From contig NZ_JBBHZZ010000004.1 in assembly GCF_037482405.1 (NCBI RefSeq), positions 1 to 64,000 on the forward strand: 64,000 bases of DNA, in the 5' to 3' direction. Below the pieces are notes generated by a model. The model had not been told where the DNA came from and made no database searches. It worked only from the letters and a program-made list of their open reading frames with translations. This document shows, in pieces, positions 1-8,512 of the stretch. The stretch comes from Pseudokineococcus marinus (GTDB lineage Bacteria; Actinomycetota; Actinomycetes; Actinomycetales; Quadrisphaeraceae). Numbering within the stretch: position 1 is the first letter of the stretch; each line of letters opens with the position of its first letter. The translations under genes and the position numbers were made by a program.

Positions 1-40
1 CGCGGGCGGCGGCGCCGGTGGGCGGCGCGGCGCTCCCGGG

Positions 41-562
41 TCAGCGGGAGATGAGCGCCAGCGAGAAGAGGGCGTCGTCGTCGCCGAGGGGCGCGTCGGG
101 CCACGTCATCCCGACCGCGACGAGGAGCTCGGGCGCGGCGGGCGGCCCGTCGTGCGCCTCCACGACGTCGGCGTCGGGCAGCCCGAGCCGCCCGCCGGCG
201 GCGCAGTGCGCCTTGACCGCGCCGCCGACGACGTTGGCGATCTCCGCGAGGACGTCGAGGGCGTCGGCCTCGCCGACGACCTCGTCCTCGTCCATCGCGA
301 GCATCGCGCGGGCCCACCGCTCGGCGGCGAGGGGCGCGCAGCTGACGACGAGGTCGCCCTCCCAGGAGCCCTCGATGCCGATCGTCGACCGCAAGAGGCG
401 GCTCCCGGCCGGGTGCCACCCCGCCTCGACGGGCGCGTCATCGACCTCCGGGTCGGCGGACACCGAGCGCCAGAGGTCGCCGACGAGGCCGAGGAGGTCC
501 TCCGCGGTGACGGCGGTCGGGGCGTCGGGGCCGGTGACGACGGACGTCTCGCTCACGACCAC
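41..562 (-). CDS. CheX-like chemotaxis phosphatase domain protein (first copy)
   Basis: This 173-residue protein is the last gene of the chemotaxis operon. Its helix ALDVLAEIANVVGGAVK carries the ExxN pair (E-I-A-N) typical of the CheC/CheX/FliY phosphatase fold, in which Glu and Asn position water for CheY-P dephosphorylation. The likely role, inferred from family and context, is dephosphorylation of one of the two CheY proteins of the operon. The GTG start at 562 overlaps the end of the upstream cheY by 10 bases, so translation is probably coupled. Only one ExxN helix is visible, as in CheX; CheC usually has two. A second similar protein lies at 8513-9004. Seen: motif, overlap and order. 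Inferred: phosphatase activity. Confidence 0.7.
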   Translation of the reverse strand: MVVSETSVVTGPDAPTAVTAEDLLGLVGDLWRSVSADPEVDDAPVEAGWHPAGSRLLRSTIGIEGSWEGDLVVSCAPLAAERWARAMLAMDEDEVVGEADALDVLAEIANVVGGAVKAHCAAGGRLGLPDADVVEAHDGPPAAPELLVAVGMTWPDAPLGDDDALFSLALISR

Positions 563-981
563 GACGCACCCCCCGCCGTCGCGGGCTCCCCCACCGGGGC
601 GGGCGCCAGGCCCAGCAGCTCGAGCTTGCCGAGCAGCGCCTCGGGCGTGAAGGGCTTGAAGAGGTACTCGTGCGCCCCGGCCGCGAGGGCCTTGACGACC
701 TGCGACTGCTCGGACTCGCTCGTCACCATCATGAGCGCCATCGAGCGCAGCTCGCGCCGGCGGCGGACGGTCGTGACGAGCTGGAGCCCGTCCATGACGG
801 GCATGTTCCAGTCGATGCAGGCGATGTCGGGCACGTCCCCGCCGGCGGCGAGGTGGCGCTCGAGGACGTCGAGGGCCTCCTGGCCGTCACCCGCCTCGAG
901 CACGTCCATCCCGGCACGGCGCAGGACCCCGCTGACGATGCGGCGCATCGCACGGGAGTCGTCCACCACGAGGGCGATCAT
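553..981 (-). CDS. cheY: CheY response regulator (first copy)
   Basis: This is a 142-residue single-domain receiver. The acidic pair is D7/D8, the phospho-acceptor is D57 in CIDWNMPVMDG, T87 follows in MVTSES, and K109 is in FKPF, so every catalytic receiver residue is present. It should accept phosphate from CheA and carry the signal to the motility output. The ATG start at 981 overlaps the cheR stop (ATGA) and is preceded by AGCGGAGGA, a good ribosome binding site. About 16 residues after the receiver core form an Ala/Pro/Gly tail that overlaps the cheX-like start. The WNMP motif after the phospho-site is shared with the second CheY at 9001-9375. Confidence 0.9.
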   Translation of the reverse strand: MIALVVDDSRAMRRIVSGVLRRAGMDVLEAGDGQEALDVLERHLAAGGDVPDIACIDWNMPVMDGLQLVTTVRRRRELRSMALMMVTSESEQSQVVKALAAGAHEYLFKPFTPEALLGKLELLGLAPAPVGEPATAGGASWS

Positions 982-2459
982 CGAGTTCCTCCGCTGTCGG
1001 GTCGTGGGCCGCCGGGGGCTGCGGTCCGAGGTCGTGCGCTGGTGGGGTGCGTCCGGGCGTCCGGTCGGGCGTCCGTCCGAGAGGCGGCCGCCGACGGGTG
1101 CGGTGGCGCCGCCCGTGGTGGCGGGGCGGGTGGGCGCCCGCCCGGGGGCGGTGCGAGCAGCCGGCGCGGCGAGCCGGGCACGACGGGCTGCGTCGGCGCG
1201 GGCCGGCTCCCGTCGGGTCCCGCCGGCCGGGAGCCGGCCGGGTTCGGGAAGGCGGAGCCGGGCAGCACTGAGCCGGGGCGCGACGGCGGCGCGGCGGTGC
1301 CTGACCGGGTCGCCGGGACGCGCCCGGGAGCGAGGGGTGAGGGCGGGACCGCCTGCCCGGCAGCGGGGCGCGGGGCGACCGGGCGCGGGAGCGCCTCCCC
1401 GGCGGGCGTCCGGCGCGGCTCCGCGGCCCCCGGGAGGAGCGCCGCGGCCGGGACGGCCGGGGGTCGCGCCGGCGCGGGCAGCCGCAGCGGCGCCGGGGCC
1501 GGCGGGCGCGCGGCGAGCAGCGGGCCGGACACCGGAGCCGGTGCCGGCGCCGCACCGAGGCGTCCACCGCCAGCCGCGCCGGAGCCGGCCGAGGAGGAGC
1601 TGACCGAGGAGGACGCGCCCGAGGAGGACGCGCCCGCCGGGCGGTAGAGGGCGGCGCGGCTGCCCTCGACGCGGGTCCACGCCGCGGAGACCCCGAGGGT
1701 GGTCTCGGCGGCGCCGAGGACGAGGACGCCGTCCGGCGCGAGCACCTGGTGGATGCGGTCGAGCACCTGCTGCTTGGTCGCCGTGTCGAAGTAGATGAGG
1801 ACGTTGCGGCAGAAGACGACGTCGAAGCGCCCGCGCTCGGTGAAGGGCCGGGCGAGGTTGAGCTCCGCGAAGCGGACGCACGAGCGCACCGGCTCGCGCA
1901 CGCGCCACTGCAGCCCCGCCCGCTCGAGGTGGCGGGCGACCATGTCGGCCGGGAGGCCGCGGCCGACCTCCATCTGCGAGTAGGTGGCCGAGCGGGCGCG
2001 CTCGAGGGCGGTCCGGTCGACGTCGGTGGCGAGCACCTCGGTGCGGAAGCCGCGCAGCTCGGGGGCGTCCGCGAGGAGCATCGCGATCGTGTAGGGCTCC
2101 TGGCCGGTGGAGCAGGCGGCCGACCACACCCGCAGCGACCGCCCGGGGCGGGCCGCGGCGAGCTCGGGCAGGAGCCGCTCGCGCAGGTAGGTGAAGGGCT
2201 CGACGTCCCGGAACCACGACGTCTCGTTCGTCGTCATGGCCTCGACGAGCTCCCAGCGGTCGGCCGCGGAGCCCGCGCGCGCCCGCGCGACGTAGGCGCC
2301 GACGTCGGCCAGCCCGGCGCGCCGTGCGAGCGGCAGCAGGCGGGAGGTGACGAGGTACTCCTTCGACGCGTCGAGGACGACGGCCGTCTCGGCGCGGACG
2401 ACCTCGCAGACCCACGCGAGGTCCGCCGGCGACAGCGACGGGGAGGCGGGGGCGCTCAC
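978..2459 (-). CDS. cheR: CheR chemoreceptor glutamate methyltransferase with long low-complexity tail
   Basis: This 493-residue protein transfers methyl groups from S-adenosylmethionine to receptor glutamates. Residues 1-275 are a complete CheR: N-terminal helical domain with MTTNETSWFRD, the SAM-binding WSAACSTGQEPYTIAM, LATDVD, and FCRNVLIYFD. Residues 276-493 are a tail of Pro, Ala, Ser, Gly and Arg with no recognisable domain, which nearly doubles the usual length of about 270-290. The GTG start at 2459 overlaps the cheB stop (GTGA), and the stop overlaps the cheY ATG (ATGA), which supports reading through the tail rather than ending earlier. No C-terminal receptor-tethering pentapeptide or TPR is seen. 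Confidence 0.88.
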   Translation of the reverse strand: MSAPASPSLSPADLAWVCEVVRAETAVVLDASKEYLVTSRLLPLARRAGLADVGAYVARARAGSAADRWELVEAMTTNETSWFRDVEPFTYLRERLLPELAAARPGRSLRVWSAACSTGQEPYTIAMLLADAPELRGFRTEVLATDVDRTALERARSATYSQMEVGRGLPADMVARHLERAGLQWRVREPVRSCVRFAELNLARPFTERGRFDVVFCRNVLIYFDTATKQQVLDRIHQVLAPDGVLVLGAAETTLGVSAAWTRVEGSRAALYRPAGASSSGASSSVSSSSAGSGAAGGGRLGAAPAPAPVSGPLLAARPPAPAPLRLPAPARPPAVPAAALLPGAAEPRRTPAGEALPRPVAPRPAAGQAVPPSPLAPGRVPATRSGTAAPPSRPGSVLPGSAFPNPAGSRPAGPDGSRPAPTQPVVPGSPRRLLAPPPGGRPPAPPPRAAPPHPSAAASRTDARPDARTHPTSARPRTAAPGGPRPDSGGTR

Positions 2460-3934
2460 CGGGCACCCCCCGCGAGGGCCGGCGCGCCGCGACGGCAGGC
2501 GCTCGCGACGGCGCCGGCGACGGCGTCGAGGGGCAGCACGGCGTCGGCCAGCCCGGCGGACGCGACGGCGCCCGGCATGCCCCACACGACCGACGTCTCG
2601 GCGTCCTGGACGAGGACGGCGCCGCCGGCGCGGCGCACGTCGGCGCAGCCGTCGCGACCGTCGCTGCCCATGCCCGTGAGGACGACGGCGAGGACGCCGG
2701 CGCCGTGCACGTCGACGCAGGAGCGGAGCATGACGTCGACGGCGGGCCGGCAGAAGTTCACGGGCGCCGCCTGGGAGAGCTGCACGACGACGTCGGCGCC
2801 GGCCCGGCGCAGGACGAGGTGGCGGTCCCCCGGCGCGACGAGGACGCGGCCGGGGCGGAGGTCGTCGCCGTCCTCGGCCTCGCGCACGGCGAGGGGTCCG
2901 AGGCGGTCGAGGCGGACCGCGAGCTGGCGCGTGAAGACGGGCGGCATGTGCTGGGTGACGACCACGGGCACGGGCAGGTCCGCCGGCAGGGCCTGCAGCA
3001 GCCGGGCGAGGGCCTCGGGACCACCCGTGGAGCTGCCGACGGCGACGACGGCGGGCAGGCCGGCGCCGCGGCGGCCCGGGGGCGGGCCGGAGGGCGAGGC
3101 AGCCGCTGCGGCGAGCGGGGACGCGGCAGGGAAGGCGGTCGCGGCGACGGGCGCGGTCCGGGCCGGGGCGTGCGCGGCGGGGGCCGGCGGGCGGGCGGGC
3201 GAGCCGGGGCGCGGTGCGGGGACGACCGGCTCGCCGGGCGCGCCGCGGCCGGTCGACGGCGACGGCCGGGACGGCGCGGGGGCCGCCGGCGCGGGGGCCG
3301 CCGGCGCGGCGGGAGCGACGGGGCGCGCGGGCGCCGGGGCGTTCGTCACCGGGGGGTGCAGCGCTGCGACGTGCACGACCGGGGGGCGCACGACGGCCGC
3401 CGGACCCGCCGACGGGGCGGGAGCGACGACGGGCGGGACGACGGCGGCGGGGGCCAGCGGGGGCACGACGGGCCGTCCGACGTGGACGCTGCTCGCCGGG
3501 GCCCTCCCGGGCCCGCCCGCGGCGGCGTGGCCCGCCAGGGCGCGGACGACCGGCACGAGGCCGTCGCGCACGCGCGCCAGCGCCTCGACGGGCGAGGAGG
3601 CCCGCGAGGGCTTGGGGAAGAAGTCGGTGGCCCCGGCCGCGAGGGCGCGCAGGGTCGCCTCGGCGCCGTCGTCCGTGGGGGTGCTCACCATGACGACGGG
3701 CGTCGCCCAGCCGCGGCGGCGCAGCTCGCGCACCGCGCCGACGCCGTCGAGGGCCGGCATCTCGAGGTCCATGACGACGAGGTCGGGCGCCAGGCGCTCG
3801 ACCTGCTCCAGGGCCTGCTCGCCGTCGCCGGCGGTGCCCACGACGTCGATGCCGCCGGCCGAGGTGAGCGCCCGCGCGACGAGGCGCCGCAGCACGGCGG
3901 CGTCGTCCACGACGAGGACACGGATCGGGGCCAT
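2456..3934 (-). CDS. cheB: CheB chemoreceptor methylesterase/glutamine deamidase response regulator
   Basis: CheB removes methyl groups from receptor glutamates when phosphorylated by CheA. The 492-residue protein has a receiver at 3-125 (phospho-acceptor D56 in VVMDLEMPALDG, K108 in FFPKPS) and a CheB esterase domain at about 294-485. The catalytic triad is S302 in GSSTGG, H329 in TQHMPP and D425 in GMGSDG. Between the domains is a Pro/Ala linker of about 155 residues, so the protein is much longer than the usual 350. ATG 3934 has GGGAGG very close upstream (spacing about 2), which is short. The stop overlaps the cheR GTG. Confidence 0.92.
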   Translation of the reverse strand: MAPIRVLVVDDAAVLRRLVARALTSAGGIDVVGTAGDGEQALEQVERLAPDLVVMDLEMPALDGVGAVRELRRRGWATPVVMVSTPTDDGAEATLRALAAGATDFFPKPSRASSPVEALARVRDGLVPVVRALAGHAAAGGPGRAPASSVHVGRPVVPPLAPAAVVPPVVAPAPSAGPAAVVRPPVVHVAALHPPVTNAPAPARPVAPAAPAAPAPAAPAPSRPSPSTGRGAPGEPVVPAPRPGSPARPPAPAAHAPARTAPVAATAFPAASPLAAAAASPSGPPPGRRGAGLPAVVAVGSSTGGPEALARLLQALPADLPVPVVVTQHMPPVFTRQLAVRLDRLGPLAVREAEDGDDLRPGRVLVAPGDRHLVLRRAGADVVVQLSQAAPVNFCRPAVDVMLRSCVDVHGAGVLAVVLTGMGSDGRDGCADVRRAGGAVLVQDAETSVVWGMPGAVASAGLADAVLPLDAVAGAVASACRRGAPALAGGAR

Positions 3935-3993
3935 GGCCTCCCATCGGCGCGTCGGGGCCCCGGCCTGAGCCGCTGGGGCCGAGCCCCACCCGC

Positions 3994-5034
3994 TCACCGC
4001 GCGCCCCCGCCGTGGCCGCGCCCCCGCGGGCGCGGCAGCCCGGCCGGCGCGGCGCCGGCCGGGGCGCCCACGGCGCGCTCGAGGGGCTCGACGAGACGGC
4101 GGGCGGCGGGGCCGACGGCCCCGGCGCACAGGGCGTGCAGCGCACCGCTGAGGGTCGGCCAGGCCCCGGCGGCGGCCGCGGCCGCGTCGAGGCCGGCCCG
4201 GCGGGCGACGACGACGGCCTCCAGCTGGACGCACGCGGCCGCCTCCGTGAGGCCGGCCCGCTCGAGGGCCGCGGAGACGTCGTGGACGGCGCGGGCCCAC
4301 GCCCCCGGCGCCTCCGCCGCCCCCGGGCCGGACGAGCGGCGCAGCAGGGCCAGCTGCTCGGGCGGCGCGGCCGCGAGCCGGGCGAGGGCGTCCTCCACCC
4401 GCGCGGCCGCCGCCCCGAGGGGCACGGGGCGCGGCGGCACGAGGGCGGCGGCGCGCGCGACGGCGTCGTCCGGCTCGGGAGCGTCCTGGTCGGGAGCGTC
4501 CGGACCGGGAGCGTCGCTACCGGCGGCGCTCAGCTCGGCGGAGCGCGGGCCGGGAGGTCCCTCGGGGGCGGGACGGCCCGTCCACGCCCGGACGAGCGCG
4601 TGCGCCACGGCGTCGGCCGCTGCGGCGCGCACGCGCGGGTCGAGGACGTCGGCGCCCTCCCCCGGCGGGTGCAGGGCGGTGGGGCGCTCCCAGCACTGCG
4701 GGACCACGCGCTCTCGCAGGAGCGCCAGGACGTCGGCGAGCCCGCCCACGGGGGCGCGCGCGAGCAGGGCCCGCGCCGCCGCGGGGTCGCCGGCCTGCAG
4801 CGCGACGCGCGCCAGCGCCGCGCCGTCCTCGCCCGGGGCGCGCTCGGCGTGGCGGCGCGCGGCCTCCTCGGGCGTGCCACCAGGGCCGGCGGGCGGCGCC
4901 GCGTCGGCGAGCGCGCGCACGTGCGCCGCACCGGCGCCGACGGCGTAGCGCAGCACCCGGGCCACCGACGGGCCGGACGGGTGGCGCACGAGGTCGAAGG
5001 CGACGACCGGCGAGCTCACGAGGCCGTAGGGCAC
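3994..5034 (-). CDS. Unknown Ala-rich protein inside the chemotaxis operon
   Basis: I do not recognise this protein of 346 residues. It is rich in Ala, Pro, Arg and Leu and looks largely helical, without a signal peptide or membrane segment. An acidic repeat (DAPGPDAPDQDAPEPDD) near residues 173-190 separates N- and C-terminal helical halves. I chose GTG 5034 because GAGGAGGTG lies a proper distance upstream. A GTG at 5043 would overlap that ribosome binding site and add only three residues (M-Q-H). It sits between cheW and cheB on the same strand, so it is probably co-transcribed and may be a chemotaxis accessory or coupling factor, but nothing in the sequence shows this. Confidence 0.6.
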   Translation of the reverse strand: MPYGLVSSPVVAFDLVRHPSGPSVARVLRYAVGAGAAHVRALADAAPPAGPGGTPEEAARRHAERAPGEDGAALARVALQAGDPAAARALLARAPVGGLADVLALLRERVVPQCWERPTALHPPGEGADVLDPRVRAAAADAVAHALVRAWTGRPAPEGPPGPRSAELSAAGSDAPGPDAPDQDAPEPDDAVARAAALVPPRPVPLGAAAARVEDALARLAAAPPEQLALLRRSSGPGAAEAPGAWARAVHDVSAALERAGLTEAAACVQLEAVVVARRAGLDAAAAAAGAWPTLSGALHALCAGAVGPAARRLVEPLERAVGAPAGAAPAGLPRPRGRGHGGGAR

Positions 5035-5080
5035 GTGCTGCACCTCCTCGGGCGTCGGTCGGGGCGCCGGGGCCCGGGTC

Positions 5081-5155
5081 TCGTCGGGGCCCGCGTGTCG
5101 TCGGGGCCCGGGTGTCGTCGGGACGTCGTCGCCGGGACGTCGTCGCCGGGGCCCC
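5081..5155. repeat. Short degenerate tandem repeat in the cheW-cheB intergenic stretch
   Basis: Five degenerate copies of a unit beginning TCGTCGGG lie head to tail. The first two are 17 bases (TCGTCGGGGCCCGSGTG) and the later ones shrink to 11-16 bases. They fall in the gap of about 170 bases between the possible small ORF and the unknown gene. The cause looks like replication slippage; no function is evident. Confidence 0.55.
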
Positions 5156-5211
5156 GCTGGTCGGGGTCGGTGGTCGTGCCGCCGGGCGCGGTGGCCCCGT
5201 GACGGGGACGG

Positions 5212-5406
5212 TCAGCGGCGGGCGCGCCGCGGAGCGCCCGGGGTGCGGGGCACCGTCGCGGTGGTGGCCGGGCGGGGCGCCCCGACCTCCCGCGACGCCT
5301 CGAGCGCGGCGTCGAGCTCGAGCAGCAGCAGGAGCTCCTCGCGCGCCGCCGGCGGGCTCACGCTCTGCCCCTCCACCTGCCGCCCCTCTGCCTGCTGCTG
5401 CTTCAC
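5212..5406 (-). CDS. Possible small protein translationally coupled to cheW
   Basis: This is an open frame of 64 residues. Its GTG (5406-5404) overlaps the cheW stop as GTGA, the same junction used by the real genes of this operon. The middle, EELLLLLELDAALEASREV, would form a Leu-rich amphipathic helix; the ends are Gln-, Pro- and Arg-rich. It has no recognisable domain. The overlap and the helix argue for a real coupled gene, while the small size, GC bias and Arg-rich C-terminus mean it could be chance. Confidence 0.35.
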   Translation of the reverse strand: MKQQQAEGRQVEGQSVSPPAAREELLLLLELDAALEASREVGAPRPATTATVPRTPGAPRRARR

Positions 5407-5834
5407 GCCCGGCTGCCCAGCGCGACGGTGCGGGTCGCGTCCAGGGGCATGAGCAGGCGGTCGGGCAGCTGGCAGGCGCCGGTGATGAGGTCGGCCATCG
5501 GCCCGCTCAGGGTGTCCGGCGGCGGCTCCAGGTCGTCCTCGGAGACCTCGACGACGTCGCCGATGGAGTCCACGAGGAGGGCGACGACCTCGTCGCCGAC
5601 CCGCACGACGAGGTCCGTCGTGGGCAGGCCCTCCTCCCGCGGGGGCAGCCCGAGGCGGCGGCGCAGGTCCACGGCCGTGACCACCTGCCCGCGCAGGTTG
5701 ACGAGCCCGGCCACCTCCGGCGGCGCGAGCGGCACCCGGGTGAGCGCCTGCTCGGTGAGGACCTCCTGCACGCGCAGGACCTCGATGCCGTACAGGCCGT
5801 CGCCGAGGTGGAAGGTCACGTAGCTGACGGTCAT
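5403..5834 (-). CDS. cheW: CheW receptor-kinase coupling protein
   Basis: CheW bridges chemoreceptor tips to the CheA kinase. The 143-residue protein is a single CheW domain: YVTFHLGDGLYGIEVLRVQEV at the start, the PEVAGLVNLRGQVVTAVDLRRRLG strand-loop with the conserved NLRG motif, and LVVRVGDEVVALLVDSIGDV. I chose ATG 5834 over upstream in-frame starts because GGGGAG lies 6 bases before it and the domain begins at once. It follows cheA by 80 bases on the same strand. Confidence 0.93.
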   Translation of the reverse strand: MTVSYVTFHLGDGLYGIEVLRVQEVLTEQALTRVPLAPPEVAGLVNLRGQVVTAVDLRRRLGLPPREEGLPTTDLVVRVGDEVVALLVDSIGDVVEVSEDDLEPPPDTLSGPMADLITGACQLPDRLLMPLDATRTVALGSRA

Positions 5835-5914
5835 GGGGGGCTCCCCTGCGGGCCGGTGGTGGGCTGCGGCGGGGCGCTCCGGCCCCCGGGTGGCGACGTC
5901 CGCGCGCCGGCCGC

Positions 5915-8362
5915 TCACGCCCGGGCCCCCTCGTGGGCGTCACGGGGCGAGCGGGGCCGCGGCGGGGCGTAGGCGCCTGCGCGGGAGGGCGTCTCGACCT
6001 CGTCGTAGAAGGTCGCGTCGGCGGCGAGGACGGCCTGGCGGACGTCGAGGAGCTCGACGATGTGCTCGTCGACGACGGCCGAGCCCGACAGGCCCGGGTC
6101 GCCGAGGTGGCTGACGCGCGCGCCGGAGGCCGGGGTGACGTCGAGGATCTCGTCGACCGCGAGCGCCACGGAGCGCCCGCCGACGGCGTGCACGACGAGC
6201 GGCACGGACTCCTCCCCGGAGGTCAGCTCCCCGAGGTGCTCGGCGAGCACGAGGACGGGCATGACCTCGCCGCGGTGCTGGACGGCCCAGCGGCGCCCGA
6301 TGCGCTCGAGCCGCTCGCGCGGCACGTCCTCGAGGCGGGTGACGACCTCGAGCGGGATCGCCATGCGGCGCGAGCCCACGCGGACCAGCAGCAGCTGGGT
6401 GCTGTCGCCCGGGCCGGCGTCGAGCTCGCCGGCGCGCTCGTCGGCGCGCTCCTGCTCGCGGGCCGAGCGGGACAGCGCCTGGACGTCGAGGATGAGCGCG
6501 AGCCCGCCGTCGCCGAGGATCGTCGCGCCCGAGTAGTGGGGCAGGTCGCCCAGCAGCGCGCCGAGCGGCTTGACGACGATCTCCTGCGTCGCGAGGACGG
6601 CGTCCACGACGAGGCCGAAGCGGCGCCCGGCGGTCTCGAGGACGGCGACGACCGAGGACTCCCCCGGCTCCGGGCGGCCGAGCGCCAGGGCGTCGTGCAG
6701 GCGCACCAGCGGCAGCAGGTGCCCGCGCAGCCGGTGCACCTCGGCGTCGCCCACGTGCTCGGTGCCCGCGCCCCCGTCGCGGTCCAGCCCCACGAGCTCG
6801 CGGAGGCCGTTCTGCGGGATGGCGAAGCGCTGGCCGCCGCAGGAGACGACGAGGGCGGGGATTATCGCCAGCGTCAGGGGCACGCGCAGGCGCGTCGTGC
6901 TGCCGCGGCCCACGACCGACTCGAGCTCGATCGAGCCGCCGATGCGCTCGATGTTCGTGCGGACGACGTCCATGCCGACGCCGCGCCCGGACACGCTCGT
7001 CACCGCGGCGGCCGTCGAGAAGCCCGGCGTGAAGACGAGCCCGAGCACCTCCGTCGTCGACATCTTGCGCAGCGTCGCCTCGTCGACGAGCCCGCGCTCG
7101 AGGGCCCGGGCGCCGATGACGCGCGGGTCCATGCCGCGGCCGTCGTCGGAGACCTCGACGAGCACCTGCCCGCCCTCGTGGCGGGCGCGGAGGGTGACGA
7201 GGCCGACGGGGTCCTTGCGGGCGGCCCGCCGGTCCTCCGGGGGCTCGAGGCCGTGGTCGACGGCGTTGCGGACGAGGTGGGTCAGCGGGTCCTTGACGGC
7301 CTCGAGGAGGGTGCGGTCGAGCTCGGTGTCGGCGCCCTCCATCTCGAGGCGGACCTGGCGGCCGAGCTGGGCGCCGAGGTCGCGGACGACGCGGGGGAGC
7401 TTGGACCACACGTGGTCGATGGGCTGCATGCGGGTCTGCATGACGCCCTGCTGCAGCTCGCCGGCGACGAGGTCGAGGCGGTGGGCCGCGCGGAGCATCT
7501 CGGCGTCGCCGGAGCTCGACGCGCGCTCGAGCACCTGGTTCCGGGTGAGGACGAGCTCGCCGACCATCGACATGAGCTGCTCGAGCAGCTCGACGTCCAC
7601 GCGGACGCTCGCCTCGCCGCTGCGGCGGGCCGGGGCCGGCTCCTCCGCGCCCGCGGGGGAACCGCCCGACGGGGCGCCGGCGGGCTGCTCCGCCGCGGGC
7701 GCGGGCGCGTCCAGGACCGGGTCGGGCGCGAGGGCCGGGACGGGGAGGGCGGCCGGGGGCTCGACCGGCGCCACCGCCGCGGGGGCGGGCACGGGCGCGG
7801 CCGGGGCGGGCGCCGCCGGTGCGGGGTCGGGGGTGGGCGCCGGCGCGGGTGCGACCTCGGGCGTCGGGGCGACGGCGGCCGGAGCGGGTGCAGGAGCGGG
7901 TGCGACCTCGGCGGCGGGGGCGGCGGGAGCGGACGGCGCCGCGGCGGCGGCCGGCGCGGGCGCGCCCTCGAGCTCGGCGGTGATCTCGGCGAGCACGCCG
8001 GTGAGGTCGGCGCCGGCGTCGGAGCCGGTGGCCTCGATGCGCCCGAGGAGCCCGCGGACGGCGTCGACCATGTGCAGGAGCACGGTGACGGTCTGCGGCG
8101 TCGCGACGGCGCGGCCGTCGCGCAGGCGCGCCAGCAGGGTCTCGCCGACGTGCGCGAGGCGCTCGAGGTCGGAGAAGGCGAGGAAGCCGCTCGTGCCCTT
8201 GATGGTGTGGATGGTGCGGAAGATGCCGGCGAGGAGCTGGCGGGAGGAGGGGTCGGCCTCGAGCGCGACCAGCTGCTGGTCGAGCTCGTCGAGGTTCTCC
8301 TCGGACTCGACGAGGAACTCGCTGACGATCTCGTCCATGCCCTCGAGGGCGCCGTCGTCCAT
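5915..8362 (-). CDS. cheA: CheA chemotaxis histidine kinase with tandem CheW domains
   Basis: CheA is the central kinase that phosphorylates CheY and CheB. The 815-residue protein has an HPt domain at 1-115 (phospho-His H52 in TIHTIKGTSGF), a Pro/Ala linker at 133-249 in place of a recognisable P2 domain, a dimerisation domain from about 252 (VELLEQLMSMVGELVLTRNQ), and an ATPase domain with N box LTHLVRNAVDHG (360-371), DDGRGMD (406-412) and SGRGVGMDVV (458-467). Two CheW-like P5 domains follow, at about 503-632 and 655-782, where most CheA proteins have one. AGGAG lies just upstream of ATG 8362. Confidence 0.95.
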   Translation of the reverse strand: MDDGALEGMDEIVSEFLVESEENLDELDQQLVALEADPSSRQLLAGIFRTIHTIKGTSGFLAFSDLERLAHVGETLLARLRDGRAVATPQTVTVLLHMVDAVRGLLGRIEATGSDAGADLTGVLAEITAELEGAPAPAAAAAPSAPAAPAAEVAPAPAPAPAAVAPTPEVAPAPAPTPDPAPAAPAPAAPVPAPAAVAPVEPPAALPVPALAPDPVLDAPAPAAEQPAGAPSGGSPAGAEEPAPARRSGEASVRVDVELLEQLMSMVGELVLTRNQVLERASSSGDAEMLRAAHRLDLVAGELQQGVMQTRMQPIDHVWSKLPRVVRDLGAQLGRQVRLEMEGADTELDRTLLEAVKDPLTHLVRNAVDHGLEPPEDRRAARKDPVGLVTLRARHEGGQVLVEVSDDGRGMDPRVIGARALERGLVDEATLRKMSTTEVLGLVFTPGFSTAAAVTSVSGRGVGMDVVRTNIERIGGSIELESVVGRGSTTRLRVPLTLAIIPALVVSCGGQRFAIPQNGLRELVGLDRDGGAGTEHVGDAEVHRLRGHLLPLVRLHDALALGRPEPGESSVVAVLETAGRRFGLVVDAVLATQEIVVKPLGALLGDLPHYSGATILGDGGLALILDVQALSRSAREQERADERAGELDAGPGDSTQLLLVRVGSRRMAIPLEVVTRLEDVPRERLERIGRRWAVQHRGEVMPVLVLAEHLGELTSGEESVPLVVHAVGGRSVALAVDEILDVTPASGARVSHLGDPGLSGSAVVDEHIVELLDVRQAVLAADATFYDEVETPSRAGAYAPPRPRSPRDAHEGARA

Positions 8363-8512
8363 GCCGCTCCTAGCTCGCTCGCTCGGGCGCGCCGGCGGCG
8401 CGCTCTCCTGCTGTCGGTCGCCGGGCCTCCGACCTGGAGGCGCGGGGCGCGCCCCGGTGCGGGGCGCAGGCCCGCCCGGGGGGCCTCGGTGGGCGCCCCG
8501 GGCGGGTCGTCG

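Noticed and set aside
152..1650. Long plus-strand frames opposite the cheX-like, cheY and cheR genes
   Set aside because: High GC leaves several frames open. The minus-strand genes have conserved motifs and NTGA overlaps; the plus-strand frames have none.
5192..5208. Terminator after the possible small ORF (CCCCG TGA CGGGG)
   Set aside because: A five-base stem at this GC is expected by chance and downstream che genes appear co-transcribed.
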